Shown: positions 46,222 through 60,051 of the stretch, piece by piece
How positions within the stretch are numbered: position 1 is the first letter of the stretch
Layout of the letters: each line of letters starts with the position of its first letter
DNA from: Candidatus Hartigia pinicola
GTDB taxonomy: Bacteria > Pseudomonadota > Gammaproteobacteria > Enterobacterales > Enterobacteriaceae
Direction: 5' to 3'
NCBI GenBank assembly: GCA_020541205.1
Contig: CP048208.1
Span: 744,001 to 808,000 of the forward strand
Length of the DNA: 64,000 nt
Notes under the pieces: model-generated
What the model saw: the letters and a program-made list of their open reading frames with translations, nothing else
Told to the model about the DNA's origin: nothing
Database searches by the model: none
Position numbers and translations under genes: made by a program

Positions 46222-49200
46222 AGGGAAATTCCTTTAAATGTATAGTAAATAGTGTATTTAAACAATTTAAATATTAATATAAAAGTTAATGCTATCATGA
46301 TGAAGTAGTTCAGTAATATTATTTTTATTAAAATTAATTGAATTTAATATAATAATTTGAAATTAAAAAATAATTTATTTTAAAAGATAGTTGAAATAAA
46401 TATTTATTTTTTTATATCAATTTTTGAAAAAACTTATTACATTAAAAAATTATAACATGATTAACATACTACTTGTTAGGTGTAATTATTTTCAAGTTCG
46501 CGTAAGCTCTCTTAAAGAGTATTTTAAAACTTAAAAGTAAAATATAAAAAGTTTATTGTATAGCAGGATCATTATGTTAATGTCTTCATTAATATCTTAA
46601 AAATTATGATATTTCTTCTTATTTTCATAACTGTGAAATGGAATATGATTCTAGTTAGATTATTAATTATTTAGATAAAATTAGATACTGAAAACTGTTG
46701 TAAATTTATGAATTCGCACAAAGAAAAGACATTAATATAATCTAGTCTAAAATAAATAACTGATAGTTTAAATCTGATAAAATGAAAATTAAATAATTGA
46801 ATCTCTACTTAATTACTGGAACATCCGATCTTAATATATTTAGTATTGTTCATGATCAATATGTATGTGTATATTTAATGCAAATGCTATTTCTTTTGTC
46901 TTGTTTATTCGAAAAGATTTTTTTGGATAAGTTGTAAATATTTATTGTTTATTCATAACTTCATCAAGTGATATTATGTATTTTTTAAATTTGTTAAAGA
47001 TTTTTATAATATAGGTTGTAGTGTTTTAATAGTACCATTTTATCAATGTTGGTATTTGTTTATACTGAAAACCATCTAGTTAATTTAAAATTATATTTAA
47101 GAGGGATAAATCAGCTCAAATCTTTAAAATTCTTATTTGTATATTGTATTGATTAGGTTGAACCTACTTAGCAGATCAAGTTGTTGATAATACTGATGTG
47201 ATAACATTTTTCTTCTTGTAAATTAAAAATGGTAATGAATGATGAGCTGAAATGATTTCTACTAATGGAGTTATATTTAAGTGATAGTATGCTAAGATAA
47301 CAGTATTATTAATCAGCAAACCTTAAATAATATTTTAAATATAATGCTGTTTAAGATTTAAAGATTTATATGTTTCCATTTTCACTTAGCTCAATCTAAA
47401 ATTACGTCACTCACTATACCAGAATTTTACTGTATATTAACTTAGATTAGTCAGCTAATAATAAGCAATAGTTATAAAATTCATTTTTTATTTACTATTA
47501 TATACTCAATTATAAATTGAAGAAATGAAAGTTTTGATAAAATATATTTAATTATCATAGATAAAAATTAATCATAAAGAGTTCAACAGATTTTTTTGTC
47601 TTCATTTTAGATATGTGACTTTTAGAATGTTGATAGTGGTGTAAAGATGTTTTTTTTGGTGAGCGCTAAATGAATATTTTGAATATTATAGAAAAATGTA
47701 AAAATACACGTGGATTTTTGTTGTTAAGTAAGATGTTGAGTTCATTTATTCTAGAAAAATTTTACTTAATTAACAATCTATAAATACTTATTTTAGTCAT
47801 CTCTCTTTTTATTCTTAAAAGGTTTATTTATTTGTTGAAATAACAGAAATTACAGTAGGTCTAGATGTTAGTATATTTAATTGTATACACAAGTATTATA
47901 AATAAAATATTTATTTAAATTAGATTAAATATTATTTAATGTGGAAAGTTACTTTATGATTTTAATAGAAAAGTTATGTGATAGGCTATTTTATTTATCT
48001 ATCGTAAAATATATTTAAAATATTTAAACACTGATATTGATTAACTATAAAATGATAATTAGAAATAAAGATAGTCATTTTCTATGTGTGAAAAGAGAAA
48101 AACGTAATTTAGTATATTACATAAATAGTAATTATTATTTAAAATGGCTTGGCGTGATAATATACGAGAAATATGTTTTTAATTATCTATAAAACGTTTT
48201 CTTAGTCTATAGTCAATGGGATTTAAAAATAAAAATGCGACTATTTTTAATTTTGTTTAATATTAATCTTGTAATATTAAGTTATTTCTCAAAAAAGAAT
48301 TACAAGGACTATCTAAAATTTAAAGTATTATATCCGTGTTTTCTAATTAAAATCACTTTTTATTAGTTCGCACCAGTTTTTCTAAAAATTATTTCATTGG
48401 ATGATCAGTTAAAAAATATCTGTGCAGAGATTGAATATAGTTCTGTTGTTCATATTACTATTTTAATAAGCATATGAATTTCATTAAAAATTTTTAAAAT
48501 GAAACACGAGATTGGTATTCTTTACTCTATTTATAAAAATGATTGATCTCATGTTTTACGTTTTTACTCTGTATTAAAATATTAAAAAAAATTTATTATG
48601 CAGTATTTGTAGATTCATTAAGTAAAGTAGCTTAAAAATGTGCAGGTGATTTATTATAAATAATTTCGTAAATTTATAAAATAAAATAATATCATTTAAA
48701 ATTGATAGAAAAATTATTAATGAACTTAATTGAATTGCTATTTATCAAAGTGCTATATATAGAGCATGAATGTCTCACAGAGTTACGACTGAAGAATAAT
48801 TGATACTGATTTGATTGAACCAATAAAAACATGGATTCAATGTTTGTGAAAGTTCGAAGGAACAGAAGAAATAGATTATATTGCATTTTTATGTTAGTTG
48901 TGAATCATTGCAATAGATAGTTCAGTAATATTACATGCTAGAGAATTAAAAAAGATAAGAAATTGAGAGCGGAAACTTTAGATCATTTAATAACTATCTT
49001 GTAAAATTAGTGAAACATACAGAAAGATATTATAGTTCTAATGAAAATACTTCATATACATATTTAGGATTACATTAATTAGGAGTGCGATTTTTTTAAT
49101 TTATTTGCTTATAAAACATTATGTTAGAACTGAATTTCATAATGTATATTTAAGCATGATGTAGTAAACGATATTATTTTTAATAAAATCTTTATATCTA

Positions 49201-49739
49201 TGATAACAACAATATTTCGTAGTTTTTGAGTTAATAATAGGACAAAGTTGATTCCCTGTTTACTTGATAAATAAGGATGTGCATGCGGAATTTTTTAGTT
49301 TTTTCTAGATGCAAGTTTGAATGACCATTGATTTCTGTAGTTTTTATTTGGCGTAATTATATTACAGTAAAATTAACTGATACATAAAATTACTGAAACA
49401 ATTTTTAGGTTGTATTAACAACGCATAATTTCGAATCTTTTTTCGGGGACTTTTCTTTAACGATGTTCATGTTGGTTACAATCTATCATGATTATTGATA
49501 TAAGAGTAAAGAGTCAAATAATTATAAGTTTAATCAGACTTTAAACATGAGGCATAGCAACAGCTATATTAAATCGATTTTGTCAATAATTTACTAAAAT
49601 ATCACTTTTGTTCACGATTGTATCTTGTAGCGGGTTATTTTCTTATGAAGCATACTGTAACAAACTCTGTATGCAATAAAAAACAAGTTACGCTATTTAT
49701 AGTACAAATATTTCTTTTAAATAGAAAAAATGGTACTAA

Positions 49740-49774
49740 TGCTCCAGACAAGATGGAGCAGCGTTATAGCGCTG
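49740..49774. repeat. two overlapping GC-rich hairpins
   Basis: TGCTCCA (49740-49746) pairs with TGGAGCA (49754-49760), and CAGCG (49759-49763) with CGCTG (49770-49774). The two-base overlap means they may be alternative structures. G+C is far above the local level. No tRNA cloverleaf or U-tract is present. It could be a relic of a structured RNA or of a pseudogene on the minus strand. Confidence 0.4.
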
Positions 49775-52700
49775 TAGAAATTGTATTTTGTAGATAACGA
49801 AGATAGGCAAAGATGCAATAAGCGGTTCACTAATATATTTATTCACTGATAGAAAAGTATACCTAAAATAGATTAGATTAATGGTTGATGTAGACTCTTT
49901 CTCTCTATGCTTAGTCATCTGCTAATTTAGATGATTAATTAATTTTTTGGCATTATAAACTACTGATTCTGGACTGATACTATACTTAACTTTGATTGAG
50001 TTTAGATTTTATATTTTTGTTAAAGTATAATCAAGGGAGTAAGTGTGAATATCGCCTAGTAGTTATTAAAGTGTTTCTGGATAGAGCAGTAAAGTAAATA
50101 TTCATTTTATGAGTACTTTTTGTTTTTAAAATAAGAATATTCATCATTACATTAATGCAATAAAAATTATAAAATTTTTAGTAAAATATATCACATTACT
50201 CATATTTCTCATATAAACCTAGATTGTAGAAAAAGTGACTCGTATTATATTGGAGTATATTTTAGAATTTATGTTTGTTAGAGATGTCAATAATTTATGT
50301 ATTTCTTTTTTGATTAATTTGACACATTAAAGTATTGCTTTTAAAGAAGTTACTAATGATATCGGAAACATTCTGTAAGAATTATTATTAATAATGTTAA
50401 TAATAGAATGTAAATGTTTACTTTGTAAAATTAATGGTATTTTTATATATTAATAATACATATAGATATGAATGAAGGTATGAATAAAAATTAGTTAGTG
50501 AGCATGATATTGTAGCTGTAATAACTTAAAAAAGTTGCAATTGATATTATATACAACTTTATAAGAAAATGAGTAATAGTAGTTTTCACTTGATAACATT
50601 TACTTAAAATAAGTAAAAATAAGAAAATAAATAGTGCGTAATTCCAATTTAAGTGTGATTGACAGTTTTCATTATTGAAATTTATATGGAATTTTTTTAC
50701 TTATTATAGTGAAATATCATTAAATATTTATTTATATACCATTTCGATGTTAAAAATTAAAAAAAATATTTGATATCATTTAAATAATATTTCTGACAAA
50801 TGAAATATTTAGATACTTTTGGCTAAAGTAGATAGTTGATTGATATATTGAGGCAAGCTATGTATCAATATTATTTTTTTAAACTGTATCATTTATACTA
50901 TTTTATAGTACTCTAATAAATTATCTTATTCAATACTCATTTTATATGTAAATTATGTCATTAGTTTTCAATTACAATAGCATGTAAATATATTAATGAT
51001 GATTAAAGTACAAGAAAGAATGAATCTTGATATTGCAATAGTTGAGTATGTATATTGATCATCTATCTGAAATTGATAAGTAAAATAAAATAGGTTTTTG
51101 TGGTATTATAATCTACAGGTCTTGATACATTACGCAATAAATACTTAATATAGGTGGTATTTAAAATATTACAATACCATGCGCTCACTTATGTAACAAT
51201 AATATAGAAGTGTTAGGTGTTGTATACAATCAAGAAATACATGGGTATGTATAAAATTGATTCAATATTAATTAATAACTCATAAACCTAATGTAATTAT
51301 TATATTTATAATAATATCTATTATATGTAAATTTATTAGTTTTACATGCAAGTAAAACCTTTTATCCAAATTCATAGTAAGAAGTATAACATATTGTAAG
51401 TATATAGTTGATGAAAAAATAAAATTATTATAAAACCTATTTATGATCTTTTGTAATATATTATTTACGTATTTTTTCAGAACAGGATAAATTTTAGCGC
51501 TAGTATAAATAAATATATATCTTAATATATTAAATGTTATTACTCAAACGTCTCAAATATGCATACTGATAATGAATCAATATATGTTAGATTTGTGTAT
51601 TAACTTTTATATCTTTATAGTGGTTTTATAAAATAATATTCTTTATAATCATTGACTTAGAAAGAGATCTTTACGTTAAAATTTAACATTTTTAGACATA
51701 GAAAAACTAAAAACAGAGTTAAGTCTTCTAAAACTAACATAAAATATTTAACTAGATATTTCTCAGAAGGAATAAGAATACTAACAGCACGATTTAGATT
51801 TTTAAATAACTAAGATCGCTAAGAATATGAGTACGATTTTTAAAAAAATTATAATAGAAAATATTGAGATATATGCACTCAATGTTTATCCTATAAAATA
51901 ATACTGATATTAGAAATGTTTTACAATATCTCGAACAAAAAACCTTTATTATTCTTAAATATTATAATAATTACTTGAATGTATAAAAATGTGTTAACGA
52001 TTACGAGTGATACAGATAAAATTTCTCGAGTAGTCTATATAATATACTAAGAAACATTTTTGAGATCACAAAAGAGCACAAACCTTGTACTGTCAATAAA
52101 ATTTTAAAATATACAATTCGTTGAACTTACTTAGAAGGTTATCGAGAAAATATTATTGAATCTGAATCACTTTGAAAAATATTTTCATACCACTTTAAGT
52201 TTATTTATGTGGATGAATTGTATGTGTTCTAAAGAAAAATATAAATAGATTTTAGAACTTTTATAAAAATATAAAATAATCTTATTCTTTTTATATTTTT
52301 TCACTTAAGGAAACAGGTATAGCATGATGTAATTCAGAATGTGTTAAATAAGGATTTATACGCTAGCAACAATGTTAAACTAAGGGAGGCATATTGTTGT
52401 AAGAAAAATATTTCTGTTTTTTTTTTGGAATAGTCTGATCTGATGTTAACTTTTAGTATTAAAATAGTTTTAAGAGTTTTATGACAAAGAGATACAAGAA
52501 AGGAAATTCAATCATTTTTATCAGGAAATCACAAAATATTTTCTTTAAAATAAAGCATTACGTTCAATGTCAAAAAAATTGATTGTTTATTAAGGAATAA
52601 TGCATCAAAAAATTACTAGATGAATAAGATTAGATCCAAAGAAAAACAATTTACTTTTTATCATTAAAGATATCAATACTAAAAAGTTGATCGTTTATTT

Positions 52701-54193
52701 TAGCTAAATAACTGCTCCTAGTTATTTAATACAGTTCGTGTGTGTTAACTTTATGAAAATTTATTTAAAATATAATAGTAAAAATAAAATTATAGAAGGA
52801 GTTCTATTTATTATTTTTCAGCGTTTAATAAAGTCTAGTCAGTCATTTAAAGTTTTTAGAACACAGTTTTTTATTTAAAAATTTTATATTGTATCTAATA
52901 AAAAATATTAATGCTGAGCGCGTATTTTGAGTAATAAGTTATAATTTCTGTGTTGGCGATAAAAGTCAGATCCTAGTGAAAATTTATACTATTAATATAA
53001 GCTTAACAATATTGAGTCAATTCTAGATAACACGTCTTGCTATTTTGTAAAATAACATTATCTTTTATACTCTACAATTTTATATACCATTTATTTTTGG
53101 TGTTGAATACAGTAGTATTTAAATTTTTATCTAAACAGTTTAAAAATTTTATTAAATTCGATTAAATGTTAACTTAAATCTCTGAGTTTACCTTATTTCT
53201 AGTTTCTTTGAGATGTAAATATTGATTTATAGTTTTTTGTTGATTGTTGGGGATTTGTGTACAATATATATTAACTAAGTGAATATCTAGATTATTAGCT
53301 CTACATTACTGATATAATAAAATAAAAATTTTATTATATTGATAGATATTACTATGATTATTATTTAATGAACAATAAGTACAGTTTGCTAAACTGATTT
53401 TAAATTATATAATTTATAATTATTAATTGTTTGTTTTATTGATTAAGATCATATCTTAATGTTAAATATAAATAAGTATATCAATCTTTTTAAGATTAAA
53501 TAGTACCAAGGTTAATGCTTATTCAGTATTTATCGCTTGATACGATTTTTTTAGTTCATTCTCACTGTTATTTTAATGATGATAGTATATTGTTTAATAA
53601 TTTTAAAAAATAAAGGGATATTATTAAGCTTCATTAAGAAAGTAATTTCTTACAAGAAGATTTTGGTATTAAAATGGAAGTAGTACTAAAATGAAAATAT
53701 TAATGCTAAGTTCACTTTAATAGCTTTATTGCAATTAAAGTGAATATTTCTCGTATGAAGAAAATAAGTTTATAAAGACATATGTGATTAGGTTGAATAA
53801 TACAATAGTATGTCTAAGATTTTTAACTTAGCATAATAAAAAATTGCAAGCTCTTTCTTATATTGTTCAACGTGAAGTTTGAATGCATAATCTTCATATA
53901 TATTCATATCAATATTAAATTGATAATGTTAGATTAATATTACATGTAAGATTTGGAAGATTTTAAATTGTCTTGTATAAAAATTATAGAACAGTTTATG
54001 AATTTATGAATATTCTTATCATCACGATTAATATATAATAGAGCTATACAAAAATTTTTGTGGTATTCCCACTGCTAAATATAATACTAAAATAGTATTT
54101 TTAGTTTGGTGAATTTTATGATCTCTTTACTAAGATATTTAATTTTTTTTCTTTTTGTTGCTTAGTTAATATTCATGATCTTATCATATTAAA

Positions 54194-54226
54194 TCACGGA
54201 TCTCTTTCTTAGAAAGAGATCCGTGA
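54194..54226. repeat. perfect 15-bp hairpin with triloop
   Basis: Arms TCACGGATCTCTTTC (54194-54208) and GAAAGAGATCCGTGA (54212-54226) with a TTA loop. It is the strongest stem in the window and has no mismatch. It lacks a U-tract on both strands (AATTAAG follows on plus, TTTAATA on minus). It may be a terminator stem whose tail has eroded, or a conserved regulatory structure. Confidence 0.6.
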
Positions 54227-54860
54227 AATTAAGTGAAATAGTAAGTATTTTCATGAAAAATAAAATATAACGTATTATGGCAAAATTTAATTTATTGGGA
54301 TTAAACCATAGTGAAATATTAAATAAGTAGTATAAAATATCGCAGATTTGGTTTTGTACATATACATCTAAGTAGAGATAAATATTTACTTGACATTATT
54401 ATTATGAGTTATTTATGAATCACTAAATTTCTAGGGTCATAATATTGAATTAGTTTAGAGTATCTATTGCAATTGTTGATTTTTCTAAGGATTGCATATA
54501 TGTTGCGATTAGTTTAAAATCCATCATTTAAGTTAAATATTGAAAATATGAATTTTAAAAAATCTTTAAGTGTAATACACAAAAATTAAGAAATATAAAA
54601 TTTAGAAATTTTTTCGTTATATGAATATATGTAATACATATTGAGTGAGAAGACCAAGATTTAAATAAATGAAGTTAATAATGATTATAATAAGACTTTT
54701 ACACATAATTTAAGGAGGTAGCATTAATAGCTAATAAAACCGATTTTTATGAATAATGAATAAAACATACGTTCTGTATTAATTGCAAGTAATTGCAGTT
54801 ATCAATAAAAGATTACAAATAAAATATTCTCTTATTTATTGTATTTTGAAAAATAGATTC

Positions 54861-54877
54861 CTCCAACTTCGTTGGGG
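54861..54877. repeat. GC-rich hairpin CTCCAAC/GTTGGGG
   Basis: Seven pairs, one of them G-T, around a TTC loop, in AT-rich DNA about 1 kb upstream of rplY and 140 bases after an orphan AAGGAGGT. No U-tract. Possibly the end of a vanished short gene or small RNA. Confidence 0.35.
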
Positions 54878-55687
54878 AAACTTATTATTAGACTATTCTT
54901 TGCAAATTAATGATAGCTTTTTGTGTGAATTATATCAAATACTATGAGTATTTCTACTATTTATACAAAAAATTATTAAAATATAAACTACACGATTATC
55001 TACATGATCTTCTAATGCAGAATACAGGATTACATCTAGTAGATGTGAGATGTTACTTAATATTTTAGTTTTTACTATGATATTAACGTATGAAAATAAT
55101 TCTAATGATTTATTTTTTCTTTTAATAAAGTTCGTTTACGTTACTTTTCGCAATGTATTGGTATAAATTTTTGTTGTTATGTTTATTTAATGACAATTGT
55201 AGTAAAAATTTATTAAATTAAAAATAATTTATATTAATAACTAGTTAGGTTAGTTTTAGTTTTAACTTTAAGCGCTGTGATTACTGGGCATTTAAAAAAA
55301 TATTAAAAGATGTTTTTCCAAAAATATGGTAAGATATGATTTAACTCTGATTATAGATTGAAACCAGTATCAAAATTTTAAAATATGTTAATACTATTTT
55401 AACGTACCAAAGTGAGAGTTAGATTACTATTCAAGAAAAGTAATTTTACTCTTTATGATAATCAAGGTAGCATCTCTGCTTCAGTATGTTTAAGTTTGAT
55501 ATATCTCTACTCATGGTTATAGGTGTTGTACTGTGTTATCTGATATGACTATCACTGATATTTTCTATTTTATTTTGTTCGCATACTGGGGGTGTTATTT
55601 AGTAAGCTTTTTTTATTAGATATATTTTGTGAGATGCATACAAAATAATTATAGCACATTTAAAAAAATGATAATAGAGCTATGTAC

Positions 55688-55703
55688 ATAGCCTATCGGC
55701 TAT
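55688..55703 (+). promoter_or_regulatory. candidate rplY leader hairpin
   Basis: ATAGCC/GGCTAT with a TATC loop, ending 166 bases before the rplY start. In gammaproteobacteria rplY has a structured 5' UTR with an atypical ribosome binding site through which L25 represses its own translation. This hairpin could belong to such a leader, but the distance and simple form make this tentative. Confidence 0.25.
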
Positions 55704-55869
55704 ATTATGAATAATAATAAAATTATAATTGTTCTAGGATACATGTTTTATTATCGTATCGTTTATCTAAGTGTATCGCATCTGTATATTAAATTATCAC
55801 TTCACTAATATGAAATCTTTTATTGTGTTATTTGCAGTAAGGTTTTATTTTTTATATAGAGACATTATG

Positions 55870-56151
55870 ATGTTAACTATTAATGCAGTTTTACGTAAAG
55901 AGCAGGGTAAGGGTGCAAGCCGTCGTTTGCGCAGAAAAAATCAATTTCCAGCTATCGTGTATGGTGTAAATAAAAAAGCTATTTCTATTACTTTGAACCA
56001 CAATGATACTATTAATAAAGAAGGCAAAGATGAATTTTACAAAGTTCTGAATTTAGTTATTGATGGTCAAGAAATGAAAGTCAAGGTTCAGGCTGTGCAG
56101 CGTCATCCATTTAAACCAAAAGTGACGCATATTGACTTTTTGTGCGTTTAA
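55870..56151 (+). CDS. rplY: 50S ribosomal protein L25
   Basis: Binds loop E of 5S rRNA in the central protuberance of the large subunit. The 93 residues match the short enterobacterial L25 (94 in E. coli) rather than the longer CTC form. Family blocks are [20 protein letters not shown] at the start, FPAIVYG near 28, and [18 protein letters not shown] at the end. An open frame continues upstream to 55771 and another ATG lies at 55867, but the homologous start is 55870. No GGAG-type ribosome binding site precedes it, only AGAGA about 8 bases away. That fits the atypical initiation site known for enterobacterial rplY, where translation is efficient without a canonical site and is autoregulated. 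The gene is isolated by deserts on both sides. Confidence 0.95.
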   Translation: MLTINAVLRKEQGKGASRRLRRKNQFPAIVYGVNKKAISITLNHNDTINKEGKDEFYKVLNLVIDGQEMKVKVQAVQRHPFKPKVTHIDFLCV

Positions 56152-59100
56152 TGAATGCTACAAAATAAACTGCGTAAGTTTTAGCATACTGAAATAAATT
56201 ATATTAAAATAGCTGCGTTATTTATAATAAAAATTATTTTTTATTTTCTCAAGCTGAGTATATAATATAGGTAGTATATTATGAACTATGAATATATTAA
56301 TTATAGGATATTAAAAATTTTTTCTTTATTAATATTATATTAAATTAAGAATTATCTCATTGATATTTATTGAAAATTAAATTAATTATTGTAATGTCGT
56401 TTGGTTAGTAGAAAATTATTTACTAATTGTTTTAATATGTCAAATACGAAAATTGTACTCTTGAATTATCAAAAAGTTGATTGATAGCGTTTGCATTTTT
56501 ATTTTCTTAGTTTGATTCAATTTATTAAGTATAATTACTATGGATTTTTTAATGGTAAAGATGGCATATATTTGATTGATTTATACTATGTAATAAAATG
56601 ATAAAGAACTTTTTTGGTGCTTGTGTTTTTTATATTTTTAGGTATGAGTAACTGGTTCACAAAATATTATATACTTCATTACTGTTTTGATATTTTAAAA
56701 AAATAAAGAATATATTGAGTTTTAGTAATTTTTAATGTAGGTAAATTGATGCTAAAAGAAATATTTATGTAAAATATTTATATACTGAGTGATATCTCAT
56801 TTGAAGATATTATTAACCAATGTAGTATTGTAATCTCCCAGTATTAAAATCAATTAATAATGATTATTACTAATACATTAATAAAATAAACAGTACGATC
56901 ACCCATCAACGCTGCTATAATACGGTTTTAAAGATGGTTATTTTAGACGTTTATTTTTATTGCTTAATACTGTACTCATATTTGTTCTAAGTGGTAGGTA
57001 TCTATTTATTTTTAATTGGTTAAAAATTTTATCTGGCAAATTTTTTGTTGATTAGTTCGATGAGATACTTTAGTTTATAATTTATATTCTTACTTATTTA
57101 TTGTTTTTCTTTAACTGTATGATGATTTCTTACTTACCTCTAAGATTAGAGCGTGTCACTCTTTTACGGTTGGTATTGCACTACTAATGTTTGATATTCG
57201 TGTGTATAGTTAATGTGATTTTTATTGTATTCTCCAAGTTTTAGATCTTGTTATTAATACTGGAAAAAAGAAAGAAGATGTGAATGAAAATTAATATTTT
57301 AGCATACGCATAATCTTTCTTATGAAAATGTTACCTTTTACTTGGGTTTAGAAGAAATACGCAGCCTGATTTATTAAAATTTTAGTAAGTTATTAGCTAT
57401 TTTATTCATTGTAAAATTGATTTTATCATATTTAATGTATTTACAATTAGATATAAATTTTTATCATTTAATTACTATGCAGTGATATAACTATTTCCTT
57501 GTACAGACAATGAAAGTAAGCACACTATTCGATAAGTATAGTCTATAGATTTTTCTGAACATCAAAGTCATGTGTTCTAATATGGAAAACTAAACTTCCT
57601 TAAAATTTTTATACTTACTCAAACCACTGAGTTTCTGAAATTAAAGTATAGATTGCAACTGATCGTTACTGGTTATTGATGATTTAGATAATACATTAAA
57701 AGCTAATTACATATTGTTTACTGAATCATGAAAGAAACGTATTCTAAGTTTTCAAATCATTATATTACTTGTTTTATATTTTAATATGATTGTATGGTAT
57801 ATTGTTTAATAATCTTGATCACATTCTTAATGAATTACAAGCTTTTTGTATTGCTTCAAGTGTCACCATATCAATGGTGCTAATTTAGCTTGTTTTTACA
57901 AAACATATTACCTTGTTTACTAAGAAACGTTGTGAGTAAAATATACGCACTGTTATTTATTAACTGATTCAATTCCTTACACTAAAAGATTCATAAATTA
58001 ATGAAACTATCAAGATCTTTTGATAGGTATCATGTGGTAATGATTATATATTTTAAAGTTTCTAGATCATTACAGTGAAGGAGAAAATTACTTTAGTTTT
58101 GATCATAAATATCTGTGGATTATTACTAATAGTTATAATAATATTGTAATTATAATGCAGAACATTATCTAATAGATAAATATCTAGGGCTAAGTTAATG
58201 TTGATGATATTCAAAAAATCGCAATTAAAAATCAACAGATAGATCTGGCTGAATCATTAAAAATTTTACTGAGCTTAAGCAATTGCATAACATTAATCTT
58301 TATAACTTAGTTAATTACATAATTCTATCTTGTTTTCAGAAGTAAAATGAGCATTATTATTTGATATTCAGTATATATCAACGTTTTTCTAGTATAAATT
58401 CATGGAATATCGGTATTTTTTTAGTTTAAAACTTGATAATTGTTATTTACAATACGTTTGTCGCTGTTTAAATATCAATATTCTAAATTTCGTTTATAAT
58501 TTTTAATTAATTGCTAATTTTTTTTAAACGTTTGTAATAGTCAGTTTATTTATTTAACCTGGTTGTTAACTTATATTCAGATGTATAATGTTTGTTTTTG
58601 AAAGTTTCTTTTTCGCATCTTTAGTAAAAAAATACTAAATCTTAGCAGATATTTTTGAGTAATATTAATTAAATGAGTCAACAGTACTTATATTTTGATT
58701 TTAAAATTATAAAATATTATATGAAAATATGCAGTTTATTACATTGTAGTATTGTAACTATTGTTTTAGTATACAAGAAATATTATATAAAATATTTGAT
58801 TTGTATAACTGCTATCCATATATATTTATATGTATAAATAATTGTATACAAGCTAAAACTATCAAGTAGTTTTATTTATTTATGAACTTTTATATTTTTA
58901 CTTGAATGGTGTTGTGTAATTGTTACTATCTACCTCTAAATATATTATTTTATACTTTAAGTTTTTCCTAATATTATTAGCGTATTGTACGATCAGTGTT
59001 TTATATTTTTAATGTTGAGTTTTTAATTATTAAAAAAGTAGTGTTAGTATTTTCATTACTTTAATATATAAAGTATTAGTACATGTTTGTTTTTTTATCT

Positions 59101-60051
59101 AAAAGTGTGTTTTATTTTTTATTTAAAAAGTTTAAAACATTAATATACAGTATTTCAGTCCAATGTTTAAACAAACAAACTGACTGTTAATTGTCTTTCG
59201 GATATATAATACTCACGTAAGACTTTATATACATTACTCACAACATCTATTGATTTTTAGTTTTTTTCCACAAAAAATATTAATTTGTTGATGTATTTCT
59301 TATATCATAGCATATTTATTTTCATTCTGATACAAGATGTAAAATAGTAATTTTTAAAAATATCACTATACTCTAAAATGAATTGTATTATAATGTCGGT
59401 AACGAATAAAATATTTCTTTAATATGTAATATAAAAATATTATTAATGTTTAAATTATCAAAAGTAAAGTAATTAAATTGATTTTATTATGTTTTAGGAA
59501 TTGACTTTATAATAAACTTTTCATTTAAATTGATGTTTATATATTTAATTTTTATAGAAAATTTTTTTATTTGATCAATAATATTTTTGCGTTAAATAAT
59601 TTTATCTTATTCTACATGTGAAGAGATAAAGCGTTCTTTTATAATAATCATGATGTAGCGTGTGATTTGAATAATATAGCTAAGATAATCTCATAGAATT
59701 TACAGAATATATAAAGTATTTACCCTTATGACATCATTCATAAGTCGTAAAGTGATTATTTTTAGTAATTTTCTTGTTATATACTCAGAAAATATGCATT
59801 CTCTGTATAATAGCTACTATATAATAGTTTTATAGTCTCTAAGTTTAGACTATGTATTTTACCTTGTAAAAAAGTCAATATAAGTATTACGACTAATTTA
59901 ATAAAACATGATTCAAGTTATTAACAAATAACAAGCGAGATTATTATTGAAAATATATAAAGCATATCATTTATGTAATTAAATAAACCATAATTCTGCT
60001 ACTCGTAGTATGAGGAATTTAGAGAGAATAACTTTAACTGAGTATATAATG
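56152..60051. other. 3.9-kb gene desert between rplY and nfuA
   Basis: No supportable gene. A 6-bp hairpin CACCAT/ATGGTG with an ATCA loop lies at 57864-57879. A short coding-like run of about 22 codons (MMISYLPLRLERVTLLRLVL) ends near 57185 and may be a fossil, but it is too short to assign. Confidence 0.6.
57864..57879. repeat. hairpin CACCAT/ATGGTG
   Basis: Perfect 6-bp stem with an ATCA loop, half of it G-C, in AT-rich non-coding DNA. No U-tract follows. No function is assigned. Confidence 0.3.

Larger units (their letters stand above)
46222..55869. other. 9.6-kb gene desert between terZ and rplY
   Basis: No supportable gene. Open frames at 48692-48886 and 49736-49918 have no homology I recognise. 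Notable structures are paired GC-rich hairpins at 49740-49774, a weakly coding-like frame around 52020-52230, a perfect 15-bp hairpin at 54194-54226, a consensus Shine-Dalgarno without a gene at 54711-54719, a hairpin at 54861-54877 and the putative rplY leader hairpin at 55688-55703. Confidence 0.6.

Noticed and set aside
48692-48886. 64-codon open frame on the minus strand
   Set aside because: Random-looking composition and no initiation signal.
54711-54719. Minus-strand ACCTCCTTA, the 3' end motif of 16S rRNA
   Set aside because: No helix 45 or other rRNA sequence precedes it; better read as an orphan plus-strand Shine-Dalgarno.
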